Source: Proteles cristata cristata
Lineage: Eukaryota; Chordata; Mammalia; Carnivora; Hyaenidae
Length of the DNA stretch: 64,000 nucleotides
Assembly (NCBI GenBank): GCA_017311185.1
Contig: JAESUZ010003490.1
Location: forward strand, 620,001 to 684,000
Direction: 5' to 3'
The notes beneath the pieces were generated by a model. It was given only the letters and a program-made list of their open reading frames with translations, did no database searches and was not told where the DNA came from. Every line of letters begins with the position of its first letter. The stretch's first letter is position 1. This document shows positions 1-12,524 of the stretch, in pieces. The translations under genes were made by a program, and so were the position numbers.

Positions 1-17
1 GAACTAACATGGTTCTT

Positions 18-231
18 TTTTTTTTTTTTTAATTTTTCATGTTTATTTTTGAGAGAGGCAGAGCATGAGCAGGGGAGGGGCAGATAGTGAGGGAGGCACA
101 GAATCCAAAGGAGGCTCCAGGCTCTGAGCTGTCAGCACAGAGCAAGATGCAGGTACAAACCCACGAATTGTGAGAGCATGACCTGAGCTGAAGTCAGATG
201 CTTAACTAACTGAGCCACCCAGTTGCCCCAC
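18..231 (-). mobile_element. Feliform CanSINE, minus strand
   Basis: Begins with a T-run and ends with the complemented tRNA-Lys-like head (gagccacccagttgcccc). It is flanked by the target-site duplication ACATGGTTCTT at 7-17 and 232-242. The paralogous site at 46898-46908 is uninterrupted. Confidence 0.92.
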
Positions 232-630
232 ACATGGTTCTTGACATTGCTGAACTTATGCTACAGTATTTATATTTTTATTTGTAGACTTATTATCTTC
301 ATTTGTAGACTTATTATCGTAGTGATAATGGTAGTGATTGCATAGTCAGAGGCCCATCGTGATAAAGCAAAAACTGCACAGTATTAATTGTAGAATCTAG
401 GTGATAGATTTATGGATGTTAACTATACAATTCCTTCAACTTTTCTGTATATTTGAAAATTTTCCTAATAAAATGTTGGAGGAAAATTTGTCTATTCTTC
501 ATAAGCTATATTTTTTTATGGTGCTCAGCCATGTAAGACATTTTAAAATGTCTTTACATTGTTTTACTTTTTATGTAATTTAGGATACTGCAGGCTCTTT
601 CCCCCCAGATTCTTGAGAGCAATTATCATG

Positions 631-810
631 TAATAGAAAGAACATTTGCATTGGAGATGGAGTAGGTAGGACTCCAGCACTTAGTGGCTTTGTGCCCCCG
701 ATAAGTCACTTAATGTCTCTGAGCTTGGATTTGTCTCATCCCTGAAATGGGGGGATAATCATATTCATACCCCAAGTTCTTGGGAAAACTAAATAAAATC
801 TGTACATACT
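631..810 (+). repeat. MIR
   Basis: Degenerate MIR core with the typical order 'ctccagcacttagtggc', 'aagtcacttaatgtctctg' and 'ctgaaatgggggga'. A duplicate copy is at about 47550-47735. Confidence 0.7.
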
Positions 811-1654
811 CACTTAGTATGTTTAAAATGCATCCTGCCTCACTTTTACCACTCCCTGCACTGATCTACTTTATTTTCACATACCATTATTTCCTTCCTT
901 ACAAATGTGAATTAAATGGTTAATCCCCATTCATGCTTCTTTTCTTGCTTTACCCTTTGAAAGATAAAATTCCTAGAAACTGAAATCCATAATGTATTAC
1001 TGGATGCTTTGGGTTAGCAAATCTAGTATCAGAAGATATGAATTCATACATTGCCTTAAAGTTTCCTTTTCGTTCAGGTATGGGATAGATGTTAAGGAAG
1101 TGCTATTCATTTCCTGACCAGGTGGCCTATAATTGCTGCTATGTTGTAAATGCTTTGTTGTCAATTCCTGTCTTGATTTAGTATGTTTATACTATTGTCT
1201 GTGTGTCCTGATTGCTCTGTCTGCAGTATCTTCCTCCTTCAAACCTGCAAAAGTCCCATACTTCCTTTGAGAACAAGTTCAATACTGTGTCTTTTACTTT
1301 GGATGTTTCCACGGTGTCATGTACTTTCTCAACATATCTGAAACAACTTACTACCTGATGGTAAGCATCATGTAGCCAGAGAAAAGCAACTATTCCATCC
1401 TTGAATTCCCAGCACATAAGATGGGGAGCACCCCATAGGCCCTTGTTAGAGATCATTCATGCGTGCTTGCATGGATAATGAGTCACTAGAATTCATCATC
1501 CCTGGGTTTCAGTTTATTTCCATGGAATGAGTGAGATAGTCATGTTGCTTCAGAAGCCTGTTTGAGTACTTAAATTCTAGCATTCTTTGCCTTTGTAGTA
1601 TATTATTCATATATAGTATTCTTTTATTCTAATTTCCAGTGTTTGCCTTTTTTA

Positions 1655-1690
1655 AAATGTTTATTTTTTTTAGAGAGAAAGAAAATGTAT
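1655..1690 (-). mobile_element. SINE tail fragment at the A/B junction
   Basis: A short stretch reading like a complemented CanSINE tail (aaaatgtttatttt, then agagagaaagaaaa) lies exactly where the left copy skips about 10.6 kb present in the right copy. Confidence 0.4.
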
Positions 1691-2636
1691 ATCCTGACAG
1701 TTAATGAGACCTATGAAAGCATTTTGTCATTTAAAATATTTCAGTTAGTTTGAAAGTTGAGAAAATAACACATTTAAAAGTACCTAAATTATGTGGATTA
1801 AATGTACCCGATCATTTTGCCTTTGAGTACATATTGGATATCAGGGGAATAAACAAACAAAAATGGTGGCCGAGAGGGGCCTGCCATTTCAGTGAAGGCA
1901 GAGGTGGTGACGGATCTTTAAAAATAAAATCAGTTTACCCCAATAAAAGATAAACCACATAAGCATGAAATAAAATTTCTTTTTCTGTCTGAAGAATTTC
2001 TATGGCTGCTTGCATGGCCTGAAAAAGAAGTTTGTGTCTGTCACCTGGGCATGGAGCGATACTTTACAAGTTGCCACAGAGCTGGTTCCGGTTGGTCTAC
2101 TTTGTGCTCAGCCCTGATGCCGAGCCCTTTGCCCCAGGAGCATGGGAGGCTGAATGGGGTTGGGGATAGTGCTCTTCAGGTGAAGCTGTGTAGGATGGAG
2201 AGGCCTCAGTAACAGGAGTTGCCTCTCAGCCTGATGTAAAATCCCCCTCCCCTCCTTTCCCCTTTAAATAAGAGACTTTGCCTGTGACCAGCTGTAAAGG
2301 AGGTACCTACTTGTATAGGAACTTCTTGGGGAGGCCCAGATCCGGTGTTTCTGGTTCCACGACATCTGTTGCTGTGTTCCCATGGGTTTCATTTCTCTTC
2401 AGTGATGAGAAGCTCTCTTCTTCTCCTGTAAAGCCTTCTCTCCTACCCGCTGAACCTAAACATGCACCAAGAGAGGTTGTGGTAGTCCTAGGGAAGAGAT
2501 AACCCTCCAAAGCTGGAAGAAACTTAAGCAGTTTTGGATCTTCCCTAGCATTCTTTGGCACCTGTTTATTGATTTTTGTGTGTGTGTTTTCCACGTGAAA
2601 TTATTAGCATCTTTCCTTTTTTTTGTGAGGGCAAAT

Positions 2637-2935
2637 TTTTTTAAAACAACTTTATTGAGGTATTATTCACTACCATACAATTTGCCCATTTAAAGTGTAC
2701 AGTTCAAGTATTTTTAGTGTATTCCCAGGGTTGGGAAACCCCTGCCACAATCAATTGTAGAACATTTTCAGTACCCCCAAAAGAAACCCCACATCCTTTA
2801 AGCTAACATTACCCAATCCCCTATCCTCCCAGCTCTAGGAAACCACGAATCTACTTTTTGCCTTATGGATTTGCCTATTCTGAACGTGTCAGAGAAATGG
2901 AATCAAGGATCTATTTAAGCATTCTACTCTTCTTC
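2637..2935 (-). mobile_element. Old L1 3' region (block B, left)
   Basis: Antisense L1 3'-end sequence recognised by 'aactttattgaggta' and the 'ccacaatcaattgtagaaca' segment. Its duplicate is at about 60040-60340. Confidence 0.6.
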
Positions 2936-4329
2936 CACAGAGCCTGGTAAAGGACCTTGTACCTAGTAGGGCTTTGAGTTAGGTTAAATTATTACTTGTA
3001 TTAGTTAAATTACCTGTTTTAGGATCAGTTTAGCCTATGAAGAGGGAAACTGGATAGTCCTAGATGAAAAGCCTCCAATGTCATTACCCAGAGTGTGCTA
3101 ATGGTCTGGACACTATCAGAATGGAGGGACAGCCTATGATTCATAGCTTCCCTTAGGTCAGATTCCACAGACATGGTCTCCTGTACCCTCAGTCTGTTCC
3201 ATATAACATGGATGCCATAAACTCAACAATTCAGAAATCGATTCCTTAGAAGACTGGAGTTCTCTCATGAGTTGACACCCCACACTGTGTGTTAACAGGC
3301 AATAACACTAAAATGAACTAACGACCATGTAATTTATTCCCAACATGCTGTTATTCTTTCCAAAACATTAGCTTTGGAGCAGAACGTTTGCTAAATGTTG
3401 TCTTTATTTCCAAAGCTTGGGGTAAAGATCATATGCAACCAATGGCTGAGAGATAATTGGCCACTTTGCAGTTTCAACCTCAAATGAACTCCCCGTCTGA
3501 GTGAATTTCCTTGTAAAAGATCCCATTTTAATAGAAGGTGAAAACTGCAAGAAGGATGGAGTTTACAGATCGCAGAATGGTCTGTTAGATAAATGATCAA
3601 GAGTAATATATCCTAAGACCACAGTTTGTTGACAAACAGAAAGCCCAGGGGAAAAAAACACCTACTGGTTCAGCATTCATGCCTAACTGTAAATAACATG
3701 TGTGCCTTCAGTCCAAGATGTGCCAGGGCTTGGAGAGAAATTGGCAAGGATGAAGACCAAGAGGCTTTTGGGAGTTGTTAGGCATTGTCCTCCTGGGCCT
3801 GACCTCACAACTTTCTCTTAGAGGAGAAAGCAAAAGGTGGCTGCTTTCAAGCTTTGCTCTCAGGTTGCCACAGAAAGCCCCCCAAAACACCTTGTGACTG
3901 GCTTCTTTTTACTGAGCTGGCATTGAGTCACAGGTATAATTTTGTTTAGTAGCTGAAGAAATGGATGACTTGTACTTTTTAATATAAAAATGGTCTCTGA
4001 CCTGACACTGGGTCCCTTGGTGTTGAGAAGTGCTTACGAACATGAGGTGCTCTTGTTCTGTATTTAAAGTGAGACCCTTTGTTTCCTCCTTTGGATCATC
4101 CTCTTTCCTGAGGTCTGCTTCATGGTGACCTGGTGACTGTGAGCTGTGTTTGGCAGAGTGTAAAGGTGGTGTTACTGTGTCAAGTTGAGTTTCATAGGCC
4201 TGAGCCCCTTGGTTTAAGATTCAGATTCTCCATAATGGAAGGGAACAAAAAGTCCCTGTAATTTATGTGGGTAGAGAGACAGTTTAAGTCTCCTACCAGA
4301 GACGTGTCTGTTTGTAGGAGCTCATCCTA

Positions 4330-4573
4330 AAGATTCAGTTAGTTATTTAAAAAACACAGGGCCAGGAACTATCCCGGAGAACAGGGAGCACTAACCATGC
4401 CTTCCCCCATCCTTGAATACATCAGTTATAATAATTTATTGGTAATTGGTTGTGGGGGAAAGGGAGGATAAGTGTGGTGAGTACCATGGCATAGGTATGT
4501 ATGGGGTATAATAGAGCACAGCCTAAGGCGGATTAGAAGAACTTCTCAGGGAACATGATTCTTGTATTGGGTC
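4330..4573 (-). repeat. L2-like remnant
   Basis: Reads as degenerate antisense L2 (gccaggaacta, then ggtgagtaccatgg, then gggtcttaaagtagga) and continues after the SINE at 4779-5040. The right copy at 62282-62510 is uninterrupted. Confidence 0.4.
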
Positions 4574-4585
4574 TTAAAGTAGGAA

Positions 4586-4778
4586 CAGGAAGGATGCTTG
4601 GATGGCTCTGTTAGTTAAGTGTCTGACTCTTGATTTCAGCTCATGTCATGATATCGTGGTTTGTGATTTTGAGTGTATTCTGCTTAGGATTCTGTCTCTC
4701 TGTTCTCTGTGTCCCTCCCCAACTTACTTGCATTCTCTTTCTCTCTCTCTCTCAAAAAAAATAAACTCTAAAAAGATA
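4586..4778 (+). mobile_element. CanSINE, private to the left duplicon
   Basis: A degraded head (atgcttggatggctctg), a TC-rich tract and an A-rich tail, flanked by TTAAAGTAGGAA at 4574-4585 and 4779-4790. The equivalent site near 62500-62515 is empty. Confidence 0.88.
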
Positions 4779-5104
4779 TTAAAGTAGGAATAGAAATTGG
4801 TCAAGTATCTGAAAGTTGGCAGTTGAGTAGAAGACCATGTTTTTCAGGCAGAGATAACAGCACATGTAAAAGTACAGGAACAGAGATAGTATGATGTGGT
4901 TCAGCATGTCTTGATGCAGGGGTGTGGGGGGAGAGAGGCATGTGTTTTTGGAAGATAGGGCTGAACAAGTTTGCGAGACCAGATCAACAGAAACCTTGTC
5001 TTTGAAATGCCACATACCATTTTCTACTTCTCCTAGCTTTTCCAGTATGGTAACGAATACCTGAGTCCTATCCTAGAAAGTACAACTATATGCATTTCCT
5101 CTCT

Positions 5105-5280
5105 TTGGTTCCAAACAGACAGAACTATGATCAAATTCTGGCTCTGCCACTTACTATGTAGGTGACCTCAGTCAAATTCACCACGTGGAGTCTTTCTTTT
5201 CTGTTCTGTAAAATTGGACCAAACTAAAAACAACATGAGTATTACCAGATTCAAACAAGCACAGTGCTTGGCATTAAAAA
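5105..5280 (+). repeat. MIR
   Basis: Contains 'tctggctctgccacttacta' followed by a GTGACCT-like segment and 'cacagtgcttggcat'. The duplicate is at about 62830-62990. Confidence 0.7.
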
Positions 5281-6642
5281 CTTCTCACGAAATATTTGTG
5301 GAATCAAACTGGTACAGGAATAAAAAGGAAATTCCATTGTGTGGAAAACAGCCTTTAGCTTTCCAAACACCAGTGGCTGCCAAAGTAGTCTAGAACACCT
5401 GGAAAGAGGTAGAAAAGCGTTCTGAACCCTGAAGAAGAGGGACAGGAACCCAGGGACCCAGAACCAGGAGACGTTAGGCCAGGAAAGCAGATCGAAGTGG
5501 AAGGGATGCAACTCACGCCAGAACGATGAGGGCACCATGAGGTCTGAGTGCAGTCAGGAGGGAGGAGGCGGCAGATGCTTGCTCACAGAGCACTTCAGGG
5601 AATGGATGCACAGCAGCCCCTGGTTTCCGCTTTCCTGATATTATCCTGGTGTCCTACCAGGCTCTGGAAAGAAATCAAAAAGGGAAAGAAAAGAGAAGAA
5701 AATGGAAAAATGATAACAGCTGCATTTTTGTATAATAACAATAACACCCTTTTGTGATAAAAACAGTCACAAACTAGGGATAGAAGGGAACTTCCTCAGC
5801 CTGATAGAGAGCATCCTTGGACAACCCACAGCAAGCACCATTCTTAATGGTGAAAGGCTAACAGCTTTTCTTCTAAGATCAGCTGCAAGACAAGGCTGTC
5901 TGCTCTGGCCACTTGTATTGAGAGATTGTATTGGAGGTTCTGGATCAGGCAAATAGGTAAGAAAAAGGATAAACAGACATTAAGACTGGAAAGGGAGATG
6001 TAAAACTCTCTTTCAGGTGATATGATCTTGTTTCTAGAAAATCAATCTTGAAAAAGAAGAAAAAAGTTGGAAGATTCATAAGTTTCTGATTTCAAAACTT
6101 ACTACAAGTTGAGATTAGTCAAGACAGTGTGGTACTGGCATGTGAATAAACATGTAGATCAGTGGATTAGGATAGAGACTCAGAAATAAAACTTCTCACT
6201 TATATCTACTGATTTTCCACAGAGGGTGCCAAAATATTCACTGGGGGAAGTATAAACTTTTCAGCAAATGATGCCGGGACAATTGATATCCACATGCAAA
6301 GAATGAGATTGGACTCCTACCTCACACCATTTTCAAAGATTATCTCAAATTTAGATCAAAGATTTAATGAAAGAGCTTAAAGTAGAGAATGCTTCGAAAA
6401 AAACAGGGGAAATCCTTACAACATTGAATTTGACACCAAAAGCATAAGCAACAAAAGAAAAAATACATCAATTGGACTTCATGAAATTAATAAATGTTCT
6501 GCTTCAAAGGATATCATAAAAAAGGTGAAAAGACAACTCACAGAAGAGAGAAAGTCTTTGCAAATCATATATCTAATAAGGGGCTAACTTATAAAATATA
6601 TAAAAAAATATCTGTAGCTCAATAATAAAGAGACAAAACCCA

Positions 6643-6646
6643 AAAA

Positions 6647-6685
<39 letters not shown>

Positions 6686-6687
6686 AA
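6643..6687. repeat. (AAAT)n microsatellite
   Basis: About eleven tandem AAAT units directly before a SINE, inside the old L1. Confidence 0.95.
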
Positions 6688-6699
6688 AAAACAGGATCT

Positions 6700-6870
6700 G
6701 GGGTTCCTGGGTGGCTTAGTTTGATAACTGTCCTCCTCTTGATTTCATCTCAGGTCATGATCTCATGCTGGGCATGGATCCTCCTTCAGATTCTCTTTCT
6801 CCCCCTCTCTGCACCCCTATCTTCCTCTTTTTCTTCTTAAGAGAAGAAAAGTAAAAAAAGAAAAGAAAGT
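6700..6870 (+). mobile_element. CanSINE inside the old L1
   Basis: Starts GGGGTTCCTGGGTGGCTTAG, includes 'tctcaggtcatgatctcatg' and a TC-rich tract, and ends in an A/G-rich tail. L1 sequence resumes on both sides. Confidence 0.85.
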
Positions 6871-7664
6871 ATCTGTATAGGCTATCACTCATAGAAGATA
6901 TTCAAATGGCTGATAAGCACATAAAAGAAGCTCAACATCATTAGACATCAGGAAAATGCAAATTGAAACTACTTCATACCTACTAGAATGGCTAACATGA
7001 AAATGACAATAGCAAGTGTTGGTAAAAATGGAGAGACATTGAAGTTTTTGTTTGCTGCTGAGTGGACTTTAAAGTGGAACAGCTACATTGGAAAATTTCT
7101 GTAGTTTCTCAAAAGGTTAAATGTAGAGTTAATATTGCCTTAAGATCTACTCAAGGGTATAAAAATAAAGGTACACACATAAACTTGTACATGAACGTTC
7201 ATAGCATTATTAGTAATAGCCAAATAATGGAAAGAATCTAAATTTTTGATAACTGATGAATTGATAAATAATATGTGGTATATTTAGACAATGGAATAAT
7301 ATTCAACAATAAAAAGAAATGAACTTATATGTGCTACACCATGGGTAAGCCTTGAAAACATTGTTATTTAAAAGAAGTTAGTCACAAAGGATCATATATC
7401 ATTCTATTTATATGAATCATCCAAAACAGGAAAATGCATAGAGAAGAATTTAATGGTTGCCTAGGATTGAGGAAAATGGGGAATTATTTAATGAGTATGG
7501 AGTTTATTTTTGTGGTGATAAAATGTTCCAAATTTGATGGCAGTGATGGTTGCATAGCTCTGTGCATATATTAAAAACCTTTGAAGCGTACACTTTAAGT
7601 GCATAAATTGTATAGTATGTGAATTATATCTCAGTAAGGCTATTATAAAAAATCTCAATAACAA

Positions 7665-7870
7665 AACAAATAGCTATCATTAATTACTTTCCAGATGCGA
7701 GGCACTGGGCTAAGCTTTATAGTTTTTCCTAAGTTTTATAATAAACATGCCAGGAAGGTTTTATTATCTTTATTTACAACAGAAAAACCTAAGTTCATAC
7801 ATATTAGGGAACTTGCCTGACATCACAAAATTGGTAAGTACTGTACTAGATATAAGTTAGGACTTTGACC
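7665..7870 (-). repeat. MIR, antisense
   Basis: Order 'gaggcactgggctaagc', 'ttattatctttatttacaac', 'gaacttgcctgacatcacaa' matches complemented MIR. Confidence 0.65.
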
Positions 7871-9685
7871 CACTTTTATTTTACTTTGAGATTCAGGGTC
7901 CTACTGATAGGTCTTAGATGGATGTTGTTGGCCTTCCTGTGTTCCAAGTCCAGTGTTTCACAATATGACCACCACCAAGCGGCAGTTCATGGAATCTCTG
8001 CTTCCAGCTTTCTCATCATGGAACTGTTGTAAGGCGTTGGCCCCCAGTTGCTGCTGGGCATGGGGCGGAGCAGAATCTACCCTAGTTAGTTGTGTTCTCT
8101 GGCCTTCGAAGGACTTATTTGTATTAGACAGTCCTTTAATTCCCCCTCAGATGTGTCACAGCTGTAATTCTGGGAGTGAAACTCTCGACCTTCCACCCCT
8201 AGCACCTGATTTTTACACATTGTGTCTTGTGTTTGAAACTGAGTCCTGTTAGTCTTGGCTGCGTCTGCTTCCTAGTTCCAAGGAGGAAAACGTGAGAAGG
8301 AAGGTGTTGGGCCCATGTGAGAAGGAAGGTGTTAGGCACACAAAGACAAAGGCATCACATAGGCTTACCGAGGAGAATTTGCATGAGTTTTGAGAAAATG
8401 ACTCTGAAGTAGATGGATTACATTTTAAGGGGGCAAAGGGGACCAGTGCAATTAAGGGGAAGGGGACCCAGTGCCAAATGTGTTTGGGAATATTGTCAAA
8501 TTCCAAATGTTGGAAAACATTTCAGGATGTCTGAGTGAGTTTGGCAGAATCAACACTTTGACTGTGCCCTTTCTTCTTGGACAAAAGTGACTGAACAAGC
8601 TACAAGGATTCACGTCCAGAAGAAACCATGGTTACTCTTTTATGGGAAGTGGCACAAAGACATCTTTGTCAATGGAAACATTTCAGTGAGGGCACTAACT
8701 GTGAGCATGCTGGTGGTAGCAGGGTTTTTAGAAAGAAGATGAAAATCAACTGAAATAATAATTCAGGTCCTAAAGGGAAGCAACATATTCCTTCATTCTG
8801 CTGTGTGTGATCAGAGCAGAAGCCAGAAGGGGAATTGTGTCCTGTGACTGTGCGCAGCCCCTGATTCCGTGTATTCTGAGGTATTCCCAGGAATATTGTG
8901 GCTACACTTTCATCCTTTAGTCAAAGGAAATTCACGTTTCCACTGGGTTCTTTAGTCAGAGCAGAACCATATGGAATGCTCTGAATCTGAGAGCTCTTCT
9001 CTAGTTTTTAGTAAACCCAAATCCTCCGTGACAGATTGAGTGGAAGGAAGAAGAAAGTGATGATGAAGTCCTGGGGACAGCTTGAGCATTTGTTGAAACA
9101 CTGAAATGATTATAAGGCTATATAGATGAGCAAATGTAGTGCTTCAAATTAGTTTCTCTCATAATCCTTGAATTAATTCATTGGCTTACAATATTTACTG
9201 AGTATTTACTGTGTTCTGTGCACTAGAAAGACAACAGTAAATAAAACAGAAAAAATTCCCTGCCTTCCTGGATTTACACTCTAATGTATAAAATACGATT
9301 GTCATTTTGGAGATAGAATGTGAAATTCCTATGGTTTTTAGAAGTCTGTTGCAGATTTGGTCAAAGGAGGATAGAATTTATTTTCTTCCCTATAAGTAGC
9401 TGCAATACTCTGTTGGAATTTTTACCCTAGTACTACAAATAGTTGTTCTGTTTTCATGATAAATTTTCACACTGACTTTCACTGTTACCCCAGATGGAAT
9501 ATGTTGTCTTCATCATTAATGTCATGAATTTTGCCCAAAGTTGAATTTTCTAAGAAAGAGAAGCAATAAAACTCATCCTTTAAAATGCTCCCCCCACACA
9601 TGTACCCAAAACATAGAAATTCAGAAATACTTAAGACTATGTGTTTTAAGACATAAATACCTGTTTCTCCACTTGCCTTCTTTAT
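7871..9685. other. Mostly unique sequence with no recognisable gene
   Basis: About 1.8 kb without an exon, RNA gene or clear young repeat. The reading frames present are short and have no family resemblance. It holds a short direct repeat (GTGAGAAGGAAGGTGTT at 8292-8308 and 8317-8333) and an L2-like piece at about 9170-9290 (ttactgagtatttactgtg, then ttccctgccttcctgga). Confidence 0.6.
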
Positions 9686-9689
9686 TTAT

Positions 9690-12445
9690 CTGTATTTTAA
9701 CTATAAATTCAAGTTAGTTAACATACAGTTTATTCTTGGTTTCAAGAGTAGAACCCAGTGATTCGTCTCCTACATATGACACCTAGTGCTCATTCCAAAA
9801 AGTGTCCTCCTTAGTGCCCATTTAACCTATCCCCCTACCCATCTTCCCTCTAGCAAACCCCAGTTTGTTCTCTGTATTCAAGAGTCTCTTTATGGTTTGC
9901 CTCCCTCTGTGTTTTTTTCTTATTTTTCTTCTCTTCCCCTACATTCATCAGTTTTGTTTCTTAAATAACACATATGAGTGAAACCATATGATACTTGTCT
10001 TTCTGACTGACTTATTTTGCGTTGCATAGTACCCTTCAGTTCCATCCATGTTGTTGTGAATAGCAAGATTGACTTCTTTTTGATCATCAAGTAGTATTCC
10101 ATTGTATTCATATACCACATCTTCTTTATCATTCATCAGTTGAGGACATTTAGGCTCTTTCCATACTTTGGCTATTGTCAACAGGACGGCATGTGCTCAT
10201 TCAAATTAGTATTTTTGTGTCCTTTGGATAAATTTCTAGTAGTGCATATCTTTGACAAAGCAGGAAAGAACATCCAATGGAAAAAAGACAGCCTCTTTAA
10301 CAGATGGTGTTGGGAGAACTGGACAGCAACATGCAGAAGACTGAAACTAGATCAATTTCTCACACCATACACCAAAATAAACTCAAAATGGATAAAGGAC
10401 CTGAACGTGAGACAGAAAACCATCAAAACCCTAGAGGAGAAAGCAGGAAACAACCTCCTTGACCTCCACCGCAGCAACTTCTTACTTGACACATCCCCAA
10501 AAGCAAAGGAAACAAGAGCAAAAACAAACCATTGGAACCTCATCAAGATTAAAAGCTTCTGCACAGCCAAGGAAACAACCCACAAAACTAATAGGCAACT
10601 GACGGAATGGGAAAAGATAGTTGCAAATGACATATAAGACAAAGGGTTAATATCCAAAATCTATAAGGAACTCACCAAACTCCATACCTGAAAAACAAAA
10701 AACCCAGTAAAGAAATGGGCAGAATTTCTGAACAGACACTTATCCAAAGAGGACATCCAGATGGCCAACAGGCACATGAAACGATGTTCAGCATCCCTCA
10801 TCATCAGGGAAATACAAATCAAAACCACACTGAGATACCACCTCACACCAGTCAAAGTGGCTAAAATGAGCAAATCAGGAGACTATAGATGCTGGCGAGG
10901 ATGTGGAGAAACGGGCACCCTCCTACACTATTTGTGGGAATGTAAACTGGTGCAGCTCCTCTGGAAAACAGTGTGGAGGTTCCTCAGGAAATTAACAGTA
11001 GAACTCCCCTATGACCCAGCGATAGCACTGCTAGGAATTGACCCAAGGGATATAAAAATACTGATGCACAGGAGCACATGTACCCCAATGTTCATAGCAG
11101 CACTCTCAACAATAGCCAAAACATGAAAAGAGCCTAAGTGTCCATCAATGGACGAATGGATCAAGAAGATGTGGTTTATCTATACCATGGAATACTACAT
11201 GGCAATGAGAAAGAATGAGATCTGTCCATGTGTAGCAACATGGATGGACCTTGACGGTGTTATGCTGAGCAAAATATTCAGGCAGAGAAGGACAAATATC
11301 ATATGTTTGCACATATAGGAGGATTAGGAGGAACTTAATGGAGGACCATGGGGGAGAAAAAGGGGGAAAATGGTGGGGGAAAGGGAGAGAGGTGAACCAT
11401 GAGAGACTCTTGAATGCTGTGAACAAACTAATAATTGATAGGTGTGGGGGGGGAGGAGGGGTGGGCATGGAGGAGGGCACTTGTGGGGATGAGCACTGGG
11501 TGTTATGTGGAAACCAACCTGACAATAAACTATTAAAAAAAAAAAAATTCCTAGTAGTGCAATTGCTGGGTCGTAGGGTAGTTCTAATTTTAATTTTTTG
11601 AGGAGACTCCACACTGTTTTCCAAAGTGGCTGCATTGGTTTGCATTCCCACCAACAGTGCAATAGAGTTCCTTTTTTTTCACATCCTCGCCAACATCTGT
11701 TGTTTCCTGAGTTAATTTTTGCCATTCTGACTGGTGTGAGGTGGTATCTCATGGTTTTGGTTTGTATTTCCCTGATGATGAGTGATGTTGAGCATTTTTC
11801 ATGTGTCTGTTTGCCATCAGTATATCTTCTTTGGAAAAGTGTCTGTTCATGTCTTCTTCCCATTTCTTTGCTGTTTGTTGTTGCTGCTGTTGTTGTTTTG
11901 TTTCTGTTTTGTTTGTTTGTTTGTTTTTGGTGTTGAGTTTGGTAAGTTCCTTATGGATTTTGGATACTAACACTTTATCCAACATGTCATTTTGCAAATA
12001 TCTTCTCCCATTCTGTTGATTGCCTTTTAGTTTTCTCGATTGTTTCCTTTGCTGTGCAGAAACTTTTCATCTTGATGAGGCCCCAGTATACTGTTCATTT
12101 TAGCTTTATTTCCCTTGCCTTAGGACACACATCAAGTAAGAAGTTGCTGTGGCCGAGGTCAGGGAATTTACTGCTTGTTTTCTCCCATAGGATTTTGATG
12201 GTTTCCTATCTCAGATTTAGGTCTTTGTCCATTTTGAATTTATTTTTGTATATGGTATAAGAAAGTGGGTCCAGTTTCATTCTTCTTCATGTTGCTGTCC
12301 AGTTCTCCCAGCACCATTTGCTAAAGAGACTGTGGTTTTTTTCCCCATTGGATACTCTTTCCTGCTGTGTCAAAGATTTGTTGGCCATATATTATTGAGT
12401 CCATTTTTTGGGTTCTCTATTCTATTCCATTGATCTACAAACATT
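9690..12445 (-). mobile_element. Antisense L1, interrupted by a nested L1
   Basis: Complemented L1 3' region and ORF2: 'cagtgattcgtctcctacat', 'ttccatccatgttgttgtg', then after the interruption 'gtgcaattgctgggtcgta', 'gaggtggtatctcatgg' and 'gtccagttctcccagcacca'. The element occupies 9690-10246 and 11546-12445, and is 5'-truncated near 12445. Long antisense ORFs here are L1 artefacts. Confidence 0.88.
10247..11545 (+). mobile_element. Younger sense L1 nested in the antisense L1
   Basis: 5'-truncated L1 with the ORF2 C-terminal region (residue runs such as [10 protein letters not shown] and the W.....[11 protein letters not shown] region, several stops), a G-rich 3' UTR and a poly(A) at about 11534-11547. 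Near-identical 16-bp flanks (AATTTCTAGTAGTGCA at 10231-10246; one mismatch at 11546-11561) mark the target duplication inside the older L1. No active ORF. Confidence 0.9.
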
Positions 12446-12524
12446 CATGCTATTAAAGTTCAGAATAGAAAGCAGTATATTTTATTTTATAGTCCAGCAG
12501 TATGTATTTTTTCTTTACTATTTT

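Larger units (their letters stand above)
1..1650 (+). repeat. Segmental duplication block A, left copy
   Basis: Once the SINE at 18-231 is set aside, this aligns collinearly with 46892-48545 at roughly 90% identity by eye. It opens inside an L2/MIR-like remnant, so the true left border is outside the window. It includes a MIR at about 630-810. No coding sequence was found; small ORFs here are not preserved between copies. Confidence 0.9.
1693..6285 (+). repeat. Segmental duplication block B, left copy
   Basis: Aligns collinearly with 59103-64000. Identity varies: 1901-2435 is identical to 59313-59847, about 2436-5524 is more diverged, and 5525-6285 is about 99.5% identical. It contains old L1, L2 and MIR remnants and one SINE (4586-4778) absent from the other copy. 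Between these remnants (about 2940-4330) I see no gene. Confidence 0.92.
5755..7650 (+). mobile_element. Old sense L1 ORF2 and 3' end remnant
   Basis: A degenerate L1 second-ORF tail: 'ctgcaagacaaggctgtctg', 'cagtgtggtactggcatg' and 'caaagaatgagattggac', then a terminal segment with 'gaattatatctcagtaa'. It is broken by stops and frameshifts and interrupted by the (AAAT)n run and a SINE at 6643-6870. Confidence 0.8.

Noticed and set aside
2278..2502. ORF shared with 59690-59899
   Set aside because: It lies in the perfectly identical conversion tract; beyond 2435 the two frames diverge and end differently, so protein-level constraint is not shown.
5548..5757. 69-codon ORF conserved at 63257-63466 with one or two residue changes
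   Set aside because: Conservation is explained by the 99.5% identical duplication tract, and the frame ends at old L1 sequence; no family match.
10140..10637. 165-codon plus-strand ORF
   Set aside because: It is an L1 ORF2 fragment fused by chance to antisense L1 sequence before 10247.
11145..11863. Minus-strand ORFs of 169 and 179 codons
   Set aside because: Both run across the boundary of nested L1s and read L1 3' UTR or rearranged ORF2 sequence; not a gene.
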